From Limousia pullorum (lineage in GTDB: Bacteria; Bacillota; Clostridia; Oscillospirales; Acutalibacteraceae), in the NCBI GenBank assembly GCA_018714545.1, contig DVNG01000033.1:1-55746 (forward strand): DNA of 55,746 nucleotides, read 5' to 3'. The notes below the pieces were generated by a model. The model was given only the letters and a program-made list of their open reading frames with translations. It ran no database searches and had not been told where the DNA came from. Positions 7,769-15,555 of the stretch are shown piece by piece (position 1 is the stretch's first letter; the number at the start of each line of letters is the position of its first letter). A program made the translations under genes and the position numbers.

Positions 7769-9667
7769 TTATACTGTTATAACCTGGTCAAGCAGTTTGC
7801 AGCTGCCTGTGTTAAACTTGAAATCACTGTAATCGTCACAGTTTGTCAGGAGAACCACAACGCAGTCCGGATGTCCTGCCTTCTTGATTTTTTCTCTGTC
7901 AAATGTGATGAGCTTTTCTCCGGCTTTTACTTTCTGTCCCTCTTTTACAAGACAGTTAAAGCCGTCGCCCTTCATTGCAACTGTGTCAACACCTACATGG
8001 ATTAAAACCTCCATGCCGTCCGGTGATGTAATTGCAACTGCGTGTTTTGTATCTGTAACTGATGAAATTTCTCCGTCAAAGGGAGCTACTACTTCTCCAA
8101 CCTCAGGTTCAATTCCAACACCTTTACCGAGAATACCTGCTGCAAAGGTCTGGTCAGGAATCTGCTCGTATGAGAAAACTTTTCCGTTTACAGGTGCATA
8201 GATAACACCGCTTTTGCACTGAAGTGCAGGAACTTCTTTTTTATCTGTGTTATTGTTTTCAGGAGCGGTTGCTGCTTCGTCCTCTTTCTTATCCTTGAAG
8301 CCGAAAAGCCATGTGAGAACAAATGCAACGCCTGCTGAAATTATAAACATGATGATATAGTTGATTGGGTTGTGGAGGCAAAGCAAAAGTCCGAAGATAC
8401 CTGTAACACCTGTACCGCTGGCGCCAAGGCCTACGATTGAAGCATACAGAGCACCGCAGGCGCCGCCTACAGCTCCGCAAAGGAAAGGCTTGAAGAATCT
8501 AAGGTTTACACCGAAGATTGCAGGTTCTGTGATACCCATAAAGCAGGACATTGCAGAAGGAATTGCAACAGCCTTTGTCTTCTTGTTCTTTGTCTTTAAG
8601 CCTACTGCCAAAGCAGCTGCACCCTGTGCAATGTTTGCAGCGGATGCCAACGGCAGCCAATATGTAAATCCGTACATTGCAAGCTGTCCAACATCAATAA
8701 CAGTGTACATATGGTGAATACCTGCAACAACTGTTGCTGAATAAAGACCGCCCATGATAAAGCTTCCGATACCGAAAGGCAATGTAAGCAATGTCTGAAT
8801 TCCGCCGATAATAGCGTTTTCAACTGTTACGAAAACAGGGCCGATAATTGACAATGTAAGATATCCTGTTACAAATACGCTTACAAGCGGTGTAACAAAG
8901 AGGTCGAACATTGGAGGTACAATCTTGTGAAGTCTTTTTTCAATAAAGCACATTACCCATACGGCTATGATAACAGGAATAACATGACCCTGATATCCAA
9001 CCATATCTATTGAATAAAGACCAAACCAAACACTTTGGGTCTGCTGAACGCCTTCGGTAGCAACTGTCCATGCGTTCTGGAGATTCGGGTGAATCATAAT
9101 CATACCTATAACTGCGCCAAGGTACGGGTTTCCTCCGAAAGCCTTTGCTGCGCTGAAGGCTATCAAAATCGGCAGGAATGTATAGGCAGTGTTTGCAAAC
9201 AGATTGGCAAATACGTATATTGAACCGGATGTATCCATGTTCAAATAGCCGTTGTTTACCATAAAGTTCAAGGCTTCCATGATTCCCATAAGGAAACCGC
9301 TTGCTACGATAGCAGGGATGATAGGCACAAAAATATCACCCAATGTTTTTATGGCACGTTTAAAAACATTTTGCTTTGCAGCAGCAGCCGCTTTCACGTC
9401 GTCCTTGCTGGCGGCAGTTATTCCGGCAATTTTGATAAACTCGTCGTAAACTTTGTTTACCTCTCCTGTACCGATAATAATCTGCAGCTGACCGGATGCA
9501 CTGAACACGCCCTTAACGCCGTCAATGTTTTCCACAGCTTTTGCGTCGCATTTTCCGTTATCCACAAGAACCAAGCGAAGTCTTGTAGCACAGTGGGCAG
9601 CAGACACAATGTTTTCTTTTTGCCCAACTTTGTCATAGATTTCTTGAGCCACTTTTCGATAATCCAT
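7769..9667 (-). CDS. Sucrose-type PTS permease, EIIBCA
   Basis: A 632-residue membrane protein that takes up and phosphorylates a beta-fructoside, most likely sucrose. Domains in order are IIB (residues 1-90, phosphorylated Cys26 in AAHCATRLR), a IIC channel of about ten membrane segments (about 105-460), and a IIA domain of the glucose/Crr type (about 485-625) with the active His in LIHVGVDTV. The fused IIA means it needs only EI and HPr. It is the first gene of the transcription unit with GH32, behind a promoter flanked by operators (9790-9833). The sucrose specificity is inferred from the neighbouring GH32, fructokinase and LacI genes. Confidence 0.9.
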   Translation of the reverse strand: MDYRKVAQEIYDKVGQKENIVSAAHCATRLRLVLVDNGKCDAKAVENIDGVKGVFSASGQLQIIIGTGEVNKVYDEFIKIAGITAASKDDVKAAAAAKQNVFKRAIKTLGDIFVPIIPAIVASGFLMGIMEALNFMVNNGYLNMDTSGSIYVFANLFANTAYTFLPILIAFSAAKAFGGNPYLGAVIGMIMIHPNLQNAWTVATEGVQQTQSVWFGLYSIDMVGYQGHVIPVIIAVWVMCFIEKRLHKIVPPMFDLFVTPLVSVFVTGYLTLSIIGPVFVTVENAIIGGIQTLLTLPFGIGSFIMGGLYSATVVAGIHHMYTVIDVGQLAMYGFTYWLPLASAANIAQGAAALAVGLKTKNKKTKAVAIPSAMSCFMGITEPAIFGVNLRFFKPFLCGAVGGACGALYASIVGLGASGTGVTGIFGLLLCLHNPINYIIMFIISAGVAFVLTWLFGFKDKKEDEAATAPENNNTDKKEVPALQCKSGVIYAPVNGKVFSYEQIPDQTFAAGILGKGVGIEPEVGEVVAPFDGEISSVTDTKHAVAITSPDGMEVLIHVGVDTVAMKGDGFNCLVKEGQKVKAGEKLITFDREKIKKAGHPDCVVVLLTNCDDYSDFKFNTGSCKLLDQVITV

Positions 9668-10028
9668 AACTTCTCCTCACTTTTTTAAATATTTTATTAA
9701 AATCCGCTTTCGGATTAAAATACAGAATAATTTAAAAATCAGCTCTTATTCCCACTCGTCTTTTTGATTTCAATTTCTGAAATTAGTTGTGAAATCGTTT
9801 CCATATGTATAATACCATATATGAAATCGTTTTTCTATACTTTTTCATCAAAAAATTTAACTTTGTATAAATGACTATTTAACAGCTTGTCCTGTTGTGC
9901 GTTTTTACCATGAAAAAACATAAAATTCAATATCCTGCACAAATGAGCCACATCTCATTTAGACATAAATAACAAAGCAAATTTCCTATATTTCTCATTT
10001 TTTCTAAAATTTTCACACAAAAGAAAAA
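9668..10028. other. Intergenic region upstream of the PTS operon
   Basis: AT-rich leader with no ORF that looks real. It contains the operator/promoter block at 9790-9833; nothing else is recognised. Confidence 0.5.
9790..9833 (-). promoter_or_regulatory. PTS operon promoter flanked by two LacI-family operators
   Basis: Two copies of the CG-centred palindrome TGAAATCGTTTY lie at 9790-9801 and 9822-9833, 32 bp apart (about three helical turns). Between them the minus strand has an extended -10 box, TGGTATTAT (9817-9809). One operator therefore covers the -35 region and the other the start of transcription. The first copy also nearly fits a CcpA cre site (TGAAATCGTTTCCA). Either the local LacI regulator or CcpA could bind. 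Confidence 0.6.
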
Positions 10029-10047
10029 GCCGCCGAAATTCGGCGGC
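10029..10047 (-). terminator. Terminator of the DtxR-family gene
   Basis: A GC-rich perfect hairpin, GCCGCCGAAATTCGGCGGC, followed on the minus strand by TTTTTCTTTT, 29 bp past the regulator stop. Confidence 0.85.
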
Positions 10048-10075
10048 AGTGAAAATTTTATTTCTAAAATTAAAA

Positions 10076-10441
10076 TCAAGTGGCAGAAACATGCTTTTTA
10101 ATAGCTTCAAAGCTTTCCTTGCTGATTACATGTTCAATTCTGCATGCGTCATGAGCAGCTGTCTGTTCGTCAACTCCAAGCTGTGTGAGCCACTTTGTAA
10201 GCATAACATGGCGTTCCAGCATTGTTTGAGCAATCTCTTCTCCTTTTTCAAGAAGTGTTATATATCCCTTTTCGTCCATGCTTATGTAACCGTTTTCTCT
10301 GAGATTTTTCATTGCAACACTTACGCTTGGTTTTGTAAAATCAAGCTCGTTTACTATATCTATTGAACGCACATAGCCCTTTCTCTGTCTTATTATAAGT
10401 ATAGTCTCCAGATAATTTTCCGCTGATTCCTGAATTTTCAA
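10076..10441 (-). CDS. DtxR/MntR-family metal-dependent repressor
   Basis: A 121-residue regulator with an N-terminal winged helix (SAENYLETILIIRQRKGYVR, then the recognition helix TKPSVSVAMKNL) and a metal-binding/dimerisation region containing ERHVMLTKWL and AAHDACRIEHV, the usual His/Glu/Cys ligands. No SH3 domain follows, so it is the short MntR-like form. TTG 10441 is chosen as the start, because GGGAGG lies eight bases upstream; the GTG at 10450 overlaps that site. It is divergent from feoA, whose promoter holds GTTAG-N6-CTAAC palindromes. That makes it the likely ferrous-iron sensor of the feo genes. Confidence 0.85.
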   Translation of the reverse strand: MKIQESAENYLETILIIRQRKGYVRSIDIVNELDFTKPSVSVAMKNLRENGYISMDEKGYITLLEKGEEIAQTMLERHVMLTKWLTQLGVDEQTAAHDACRIEHVISKESFEAIKKHVSAT

Positions 10442-10572
10442 GGAATACACCTCCCATTATGGCTTTTGTACAGTATATCATATACCAATGGTAATTTTCA
10501 AGTCAAAACGTCCATAATATTCCTTTTTAGGATAGAAAAGTTATTTAATTAGCAAAAAAATACAGAGAATTA

Positions 10573-10625
10573 TTGACAAATAAGTTAGTTTGTGCTAACA
10601 TACAATGTAGTTAGAAACATCTAAC
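10573..10625 (+). promoter_or_regulatory. feoA promoter with two DtxR-type operators
   Basis: The -35 box is TTGACA (10573-10578), with a -10-like TAACAT after 17 bp (10596-10601). Operator 1, GTTAGTTTGTGCTAAC (10584-10599), fills the spacer and overlaps the -10; operator 2, GTTAGAAACATCTAAC (10610-10625), covers the start region. Both are GTTAG-N6-CTAAC dyads typical of DtxR-like binding. The same motif and geometry recur ahead of feoB. Confidence 0.75.
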
Positions 10626-10651
10626 CGATTAACATAAAAGAAGGGGTGGCT

Positions 10652-10870
10652 ATGATGCCTTTAACTATGGCTAATGCCGGTGAAGTTAATTTAATCAAAA
10701 AGGTTGGCGGAAACGAAAAAATCAGACGTTTTTTGGAGAGTCTCGGTTTTGTCGTCGGCGCTGATGTCACCGTTGTGGCTGTAAATCACGGAAACGTGAT
10801 TGTAAATATAAAAGAATCAAGAGTTGCTATAAGCCGTGAAATGGCAAATAAAATCATGGTGGGTAACTAA
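10652..10870 (+). CDS. feoA: FeoA-like SH3-domain protein (first)
   Basis: A 72-residue cytoplasmic protein of the FeoA family, a small SH3-like barrel thought to help FeoB import Fe(II). Typical features are the N-terminal MTLANAGE-like opening (here PLTMANAGEV), VGGNEKIRRFLESLGFVVG, the VTVVAVNHGNVIVNI strands, and a final SRVAISREMANKI. Start: AAGGGG at 10641-10646 places ATG 10652 (or the next codon, 10655) ahead of the upstream GTG 10646. The second feoA follows after 12 nt. Confidence 0.88.
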   Translation: MMPLTMANAGEVNLIKKVGGNEKIRRFLESLGFVVGADVTVVAVNHGNVIVNIKESRVAISREMANKIMVGN

Positions 10871-10882
10871 TAGGAGGTTATT

Positions 10883-11104
10883 ATGCGTACTTTGAAGGAT
10901 GTTAAGTGCGGCGAAACCGTAAAAGTTTCAAAGCTCAACGGCAACGGCGCAGTAAAACGCAGAATAATGGATATGGGAATTACCAAAGGCGTGGAAATCT
11001 TTGTAAGAAAGACCGCCCCATTGGGAGATCCTGTTGAAGTTAAGGTGCGAGGCTACGAGCTTTCGCTGAGAAAAGCTGACGCAGAAATGATTGAAGTGGG
11101 ATAA
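10883..11104 (+). CDS. feoA: FeoA-like SH3-domain protein (second)
   Basis: A 73-residue second FeoA-family protein (VKCGETVKVSKLNGNGAVKR, MDMGITKGVEIFV, then VEVKVRGYELSLRKADAEMI). It has a strong GGAGG site seven bases before the ATG. Tandem feoA genes ahead of feoB are common in clostridia. This copy carries the classic RRxMDMGIxxG and VRGYxLSLR motifs and is the more canonical of the two. Confidence 0.92.
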   Translation: MRTLKDVKCGETVKVSKLNGNGAVKRRIMDMGITKGVEIFVRKTAPLGDPVEVKVRGYELSLRKADAEMIEVG

Positions 11105-11110
11105 TCCGGA

Positions 11111-11154
11111 TGTGTTTTAATATTTTTAGTGCAGAGTAAATCTATTAAAACACA
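11111..11154 (+). terminator. Attenuator or terminator between feoA and feoB
   Basis: A perfect 12-bp stem, TGTGTTTTAATA / TATTAAAACACA, with a 20-nt loop and a modest following T-rich stretch (TCTTTATTT). Together with the separate operator/promoter downstream, it suggests that feoB can be transcribed apart from the feoA genes. Confidence 0.55.
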
Positions 11155-11161
11155 TCTTTAT

Positions 11162-11190
11162 TTGAGCACAAAGTTAGCTTATTCTAACTT
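11162..11190 (+). promoter_or_regulatory. feoB promoter with a DtxR-type operator
   Basis: TTGAGC (11162-11167), 17 bp, then TAACTT (11185-11190). The dyad GTTAGCTTATTCTAAC (11173-11188) starts 11 bp after the start of the -35 box, exactly as in the feoA promoter. Confidence 0.65.
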
Positions 11191-11210
11191 ATTTTAATGG
11201 AGGAATTGGT

Positions 11211-13685
11211 ATGTCGTTTAAAATTGCACTTGCCGGCAACCCAAACAGCGGTAAAACCACACTGTTTAACGGTCTCACCGGCGCAAATCAATTTGTCGGT
11301 AACTGGCCCGGAGTTACCGTTGAGAAAAAAGAGGGAAAACTCAAAGGATATAAGGATGTAATAATCACCGACCTTCCCGGTATCTATTCCCTTTCCCCTT
11401 ACACTTTGGAAGAGGTTGTGGCACGAAATTATCTTTTACAGGAAAAGCCCGACGCAATACTCAACATAGTTGACGGTACTAACCTTGAAAGAAACCTTTA
11501 TCTTTCAACTCAGCTTATGGAGCTGGGAATCCCTGTTGTAATGGCTATCAACATGATGGACGTTGTGAGAAAAAACAAGGACGTCATTAAAATAGATGTT
11601 CTTTCAAAGAAAATGGGTTGTAAAGTGGTGGAAATTTCCGCTTTGAAAGGTACAGGTATTCAGGAAGCTGCTCAAGCCGCCTACGACGCCGCAGTTAACG
11701 GCAAAAAAACCGAACCTGTTCACCGCTTTTCAAAAAAATGCGAGGAATATCTTGACAGTATAGAAGATAAATTAACTTCTGAAATTCCTCAGTTCCAAAA
11801 AAGATTTTACGCTGTTAAGCTTTTTGAGCGTGACGAAAAAATAAAGGAAACAATGAAAAATCTTCCTGATGTTGAAGAAATAATCAATCAGGCTGAAACT
11901 GAGTTTGACGACGACACAGAAAGCATAATAACCAACGAAAGATACAGCTACATAGATTCAATTATCAAAGGCTGTTACACAAAGCACAACAAAAATAAGC
12001 TCAGCACCTCCGATAAAATCGACCGAGTTGTAACAAACCGCTGGGCGGCTCTCCCAATATTTGCGGTGGTTATGTTTATTGTGTACTACATTTCCGTTAC
12101 CACCGTTGGAACCATATTTACCGACTGGGCAAACGACGGCGTATTCGGAGACGGCTGGCATTTGCTGGGCATAGGAGCCGGCAAATACGAAACCGCAAGC
12201 GAGGAATATTCCACAGCCGACACAGAGGTTTCCGCTTTTCTTGAAGCCGCAGAGAACGCCGGTATCGACACAACAGCCATAAGCGAAGCAAGAGAAAACG
12301 GTGAAGAAATCTCAGCAGAAGAGCTTGCCGCCTTTGAAGCTTCCGCCGCCAATGTAACTGGCGAAGCTGTTTTCTATGACGACGACACAGGAGAGGTTTC
12401 AGAAACCGTTCCGGTTAATCTTGCTCTTTTTAAAGAAGCATATCAGGTTTCAGAGCCAGACCCGGCAGATTACGGCGTTTGGGTTCCAGGTATTCCGGTA
12501 TTTGTTGAACAGGGTCTTACAGCTATCAACTGCGCAGACTGGCTTCAGGAGCTTATTTTGGACGGTATAGTTGCAGGTCTTGGAGCAGTTTTAGGATTTG
12601 TTCCACAGATGCTCGTTCTCTTCCTGTTCCTTGCTTTCCTTGAGGGCTGCGGATACATGGCACGTATTGCATTTATCATGGACAGAATTTTCAGAAAATT
12701 CGGACTTTCCGGTAAATCCTTTATTCCTATGCTTATAGGAACAGGCTGCGGAGTTCCCGGCATTATGGCTTCCAGAACCATAGAAAACGACAGGGACAGA
12801 AAGATGACCATAATGACAACCACCTTTATCCCCTGCTCCGCAAAGCTTCCGATAATCGCCCTTATTTCCGGTGCACTTTTCGGCAGAGCCTGGTGGGTAG
12901 CTCCAAGCGCATATTTTGTTGGTATTGCCGCCATAATCTGCTCAGGAATTATCCTTAAAAAGACCAGAATGTTCTCCGGCGACCCTGCTCCTTTCGTTAT
13001 GGAGCTTCCCGCATATCATCTGCCGACTGTTGGAAATGTTCTCAGAAGCATGTGGGAAAGAGGCTGGTCATTCATCAAAAAAGCCGGAACAGTTATTCTT
13101 CTCGCCACAATCTTCGTTTGGTTTGCTTCCGCTTACGGTTTTGAGGGCGGCGGATTTACCAAAGTCGAGGATATGCAAAACAGTATTTTGGGAATTATCG
13201 GAAGCTTTATCGCTCCTATCTTTGCCCCTCTTGGCTGGGGAAACTGGCAGGCAACAGTTGCCGCCTTTACCGGACTTATCGCAAAAGAAAACGTGGTTGG
13301 CACATTCGGTGTTCTCTACGGGGGATTTGACGAGGTTGCGGAAAACGGCTGGCAGATTTGGGCAAACATGAGAGCATCTTTTACAGGTCTTTCCGCTTAC
13401 TCATTCCTTGTGTTCAACCTGCTCTGCGCTCCATGCTTTGCCGCAATCGGCGCAATTAAAAGAGAGATGAACAACGCAAAATGGACTTGGTTTGCAATAG
13501 GTTATCAGTGTGTATTCGCCTATGTTGTTTCAATGTGCATATTCCAGCTTGGAACACTTATCACAGGCGGCGGATTTACAGTAGCAACAGCAGTTGCAAT
13601 ACTTCTGGTTGTTTTGTTCCTCTATCTCCTTTTCAGACCAAACAATACAGACAATAACAGACTTACAAAGAAAGTAAGAGTTTAA
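11211..13685 (+). CDS. feoB: Ferrous iron transporter FeoB
   Basis: An 824-residue inner-membrane Fe(II) transporter. The N-terminal G domain has G1 GNPNSGKT (9-16), G3 DLPGIYSL, G4 NMMD and G5 SALKGTG, followed by the helical GDI-like region. The C-terminal half has about eight membrane segments with the two Gate motifs (around GYMARIAFIMDR / GTGCGVPGIMASR and later AKENVVGTFG). Unusually, the loop after the first membrane segment (about 305-440) is long, Ala/Glu/Ser-rich and acidic. GGAGG precedes the ATG. It is regulated with feoA by the GTTAG-N6-CTAAC operators. Confidence 0.95.
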   Translation: MSFKIALAGNPNSGKTTLFNGLTGANQFVGNWPGVTVEKKEGKLKGYKDVIITDLPGIYSLSPYTLEEVVARNYLLQEKPDAILNIVDGTNLERNLYLSTQLMELGIPVVMAINMMDVVRKNKDVIKIDVLSKKMGCKVVEISALKGTGIQEAAQAAYDAAVNGKKTEPVHRFSKKCEEYLDSIEDKLTSEIPQFQKRFYAVKLFERDEKIKETMKNLPDVEEIINQAETEFDDDTESIITNERYSYIDSIIKGCYTKHNKNKLSTSDKIDRVVTNRWAALPIFAVVMFIVYYISVTTVGTIFTDWANDGVFGDGWHLLGIGAGKYETASEEYSTADTEVSAFLEAAENAGIDTTAISEARENGEEISAEELAAFEASAANVTGEAVFYDDDTGEVSETVPVNLALFKEAYQVSEPDPADYGVWVPGIPVFVEQGLTAINCADWLQELILDGIVAGLGAVLGFVPQMLVLFLFLAFLEGCGYMARIAFIMDRIFRKFGLSGKSFIPMLIGTGCGVPGIMASRTIENDRDRKMTIMTTTFIPCSAKLPIIALISGALFGRAWWVAPSAYFVGIAAIICSGIILKKTRMFSGDPAPFVMELPAYHLPTVGNVLRSMWERGWSFIKKAGTVILLATIFVWFASAYGFEGGGFTKVEDMQNSILGIIGSFIAPIFAPLGWGNWQATVAAFTGLIAKENVVGTFGVLYGGFDEVAENGWQIWANMRASFTGLSAYSFLVFNLLCAPCFAAIGAIKREMNNAKWTWFAIGYQCVFAYVVSMCIFQLGTLITGGGFTVATAVAILLVVLFLYLLFRPNNTDNNRLTKKVRV

Positions 13686-13711
13686 TAAAAAATAAAAACA
13701 GGAGGCCGTAT

Positions 13712-13882
13712 ATGAGTTTTATAATTGCAAATTTGGGTACAATAATTGTGGGACTTATAGTTGCAGTTGTCGTGGGACTTGTGATATTTTCCTTGATTAG
13801 AAACAAGAAAAAAGGCAAATCTTCCTGCTCCTGTGGCTGCGGATGCGGCCACTGTCCCAACAGCAGCTCATGCCATAAGTAA
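13712..13882 (+). CDS. FeoB-associated Cys-rich membrane peptide
   Basis: A 56-residue peptide: one hydrophobic membrane helix (about residues 4-29), a basic RNKKKGK stretch, then a Cys cluster (CSCGCGCGHC, later SSSC). This is the layout of the small proteins commonly encoded directly after feoB in Firmicutes; the role is unknown, possibly metal handling at the exit of FeoB. GGAGG lies seven bases before the ATG and the gene starts 27 nt after feoB, so it is in the same operon. Confidence 0.85.
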   Translation: MSFIIANLGTIIVGLIVAVVVGLVIFSLIRNKKKGKSSCSCGCGCGHCPNSSSCHK

Positions 13883-13904
13883 TTATGTAAAAATACAAGC
13901 CGAA

Positions 13905-13940
13905 AAAAGAGCGTTTCCGATAAAAAGGAGGCGCTCTTTT
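13905..13940 (+). terminator. Terminator of the feoB unit
   Basis: AAAAGAGCG (13905-13913) pairs with CGCTCTTTT (13932-13940), giving a hairpin that ends in a T-run. It separates the iron genes from the following recombinase. Confidence 0.7.
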
Positions 13941-13998
13941 GCTGTTTAAATTTGTATTTTATATAAACAATTTGAATAATCATAACCGAGGTGATTTT

Positions 13999-15555
13999 AT
14001 GAGCTATTGTATGTATCTCAGGAAGTCCAGAGCGGATGAGCAGGCTGATATTTCCAATCGGTTTGATACTTTACAAAGGCATGAGGATATACTTTTTGAA
14101 CTTAGCAAAAAGCTTGGTTTAAAGATTGAAAAGATATTTCGTGAGATTGTTTCAGGGGACAGCATTGAAGCCCGTCCAGTTATGCAGGAATTGCTTTTTC
14201 AGGTCGAGAAAAAGCTCTGGAATGGTGTTTTTGTAATTGAGGTTGAACGACTTGCGAGAGGCGACACGGTTGACCAAGGGGTTGTGGCAAGGACTTTCAA
14301 GTACAGCAAAACAAAAATTATAACTCCTATAAAAATATACGACCCATGCGACGAATTTGACGAGGAATATTTTGAGTTCGGGCTGTTTATGAGCCGTCGT
14401 GAATACAAGGTTATAAACAGGCGATTGCAGCGTGGGCGGTTATCATCAGTCAGAGAGGGAAAGTATACCGGAAGCATCGCTCCCTACGGTTACAGGAAAA
14501 TTAAATTGAAAGGTGAAAAAGGCTTTACACTTGAAATCGATGAGGATAAAGCCGCTGTTGTTAAGCTTATCTTTAATTTATTTTTAAATGGAACTGAAAT
14601 CCTTGAAAAATATGAGCCTTTGGGAATTTCAAAAATTTCCCGGTATCTTAATTCAAACAATATTCCATCTCCCTCCGGTAAAAAGTGGTCGCCATCTTCT
14701 GTTTACGGAATTCTCACCAATCCGGTTTACTGCGGTCAAATACGCTGGAATTATCGTCCTGCCTTAAAATCTGTTACTATGGGAAAGATGAAAACCGAGC
14801 GTCCCAGAAACTCACCTGAAAAATACATGTTGACTTCGGGGCTTCATGAAAAAATTATTGACAAAGACGTATTTATAAAGACTCAAGAAAAAATTTCAGC
14901 CTGTCACAGGCCTCCTGTAAACCGAAGCAAGACAATAAAAAATCCATTAGCCGGATTAGTTATCTGCGAAAAATGCGGAGCTAAAATGGTTAGAAAACCT
15001 GCATGCACAGGCGATTATCTTGTCTGTCCCAAAAACTGCGGAAACGTATCCTGTCTTTTAAGCCTTGCAGAGAAAAAGATATTAAACGCAGTTGATTTTT
15101 GGGCAAAAGGATACGAAGTCCGATTAAATAAATCCCCCAAAAATACACCTGTTCAGGAGGAAAGTCTGCGTTGCCTGTCAGTTTTAAATCTTGAAAACAA
15201 TCTAAAAAAGTTACAGAACCAGCTGGAAAAGGTTTACAGCCTTTTCGAACAGGGAATATATTCAAAGGAAGTTTTTGATATGAGAAAAAACAAACTTGCA
15301 ACAGAAATATCAGAAATAAAAAAGCTGCTGTCTGTCACTCAAAATCAAAATCCGCCACAAAAGGATGAAGAAATTATTTTTGAGCCTGTAAAAATCACGG
15401 AGATTTATCAAAAAACAACAGACCCAAAAATAAAAAATGACATTTTAAAAGAACTGCTTTTCAAGGTCGAATACAAAAAAGAAAAAAGCGCAAGGTGGCA
15501 TTGCTCACCCGACGCTTTTGAAATTACTGTTTATCCTAAGTTACCTAAGCGGTAG
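13999..15555 (+). CDS. Large serine recombinase of element E3
   Basis: A 518-residue site-specific recombinase. The N-terminal resolvase catalytic domain has the nucleophile Ser10 in YLRKSRADE and the VIEVERLARG motif (about 90). A recombinase domain (about 160-270, GSIAPYGYRK, then NPVYCGQIRWN), a zinc ribbon (CEKCGAKMV ... CPKNCG) and a coiled coil follow. ATG 13999 is preceded by GAGGTGATTTT; the codons upstream lack a ribosome site. It is the only recombinase between the two E3 att sites, so it is the likely enzyme for them. Its stop overlaps the convergent MATE gene by 11 nt. It differs clearly from the E1 and E2 enzymes. Confidence 0.9.
   Translation: MSYCMYLRKSRADEQADISNRFDTLQRHEDILFELSKKLGLKIEKIFREIVSGDSIEARPVMQELLFQVEKKLWNGVFVIEVERLARGDTVDQGVVARTFKYSKTKIITPIKIYDPCDEFDEEYFEFGLFMSRREYKVINRRLQRGRLSSVREGKYTGSIAPYGYRKIKLKGEKGFTLEIDEDKAAVVKLIFNLFLNGTEILEKYEPLGISKISRYLNSNNIPSPSGKKWSPSSVYGILTNPVYCGQIRWNYRPALKSVTMGKMKTERPRNSPEKYMLTSGLHEKIIDKDVFIKTQEKISACHRPPVNRSKTIKNPLAGLVICEKCGAKMVRKPACTGDYLVCPKNCGNVSCLLSLAEKKILNAVDFWAKGYEVRLNKSPKNTPVQEESLRCLSVLNLENNLKKLQNQLEKVYSLFEQGIYSKEVFDMRKNKLATEISEIKKLLSVTQNQNPPQKDEEIIFEPVKITEIYQKTTDPKIKNDILKELLFKVEYKKEKSARWHCSPDAFEITVYPKLPKR

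Noticed and set aside
8289..8823. Open frames antisense or out of frame to the PTS gene and similar ones throughout the window
   Set aside because: They lie wholly inside well-recognised genes, have biased composition that mirrors the real frame, and lack ribosome sites.
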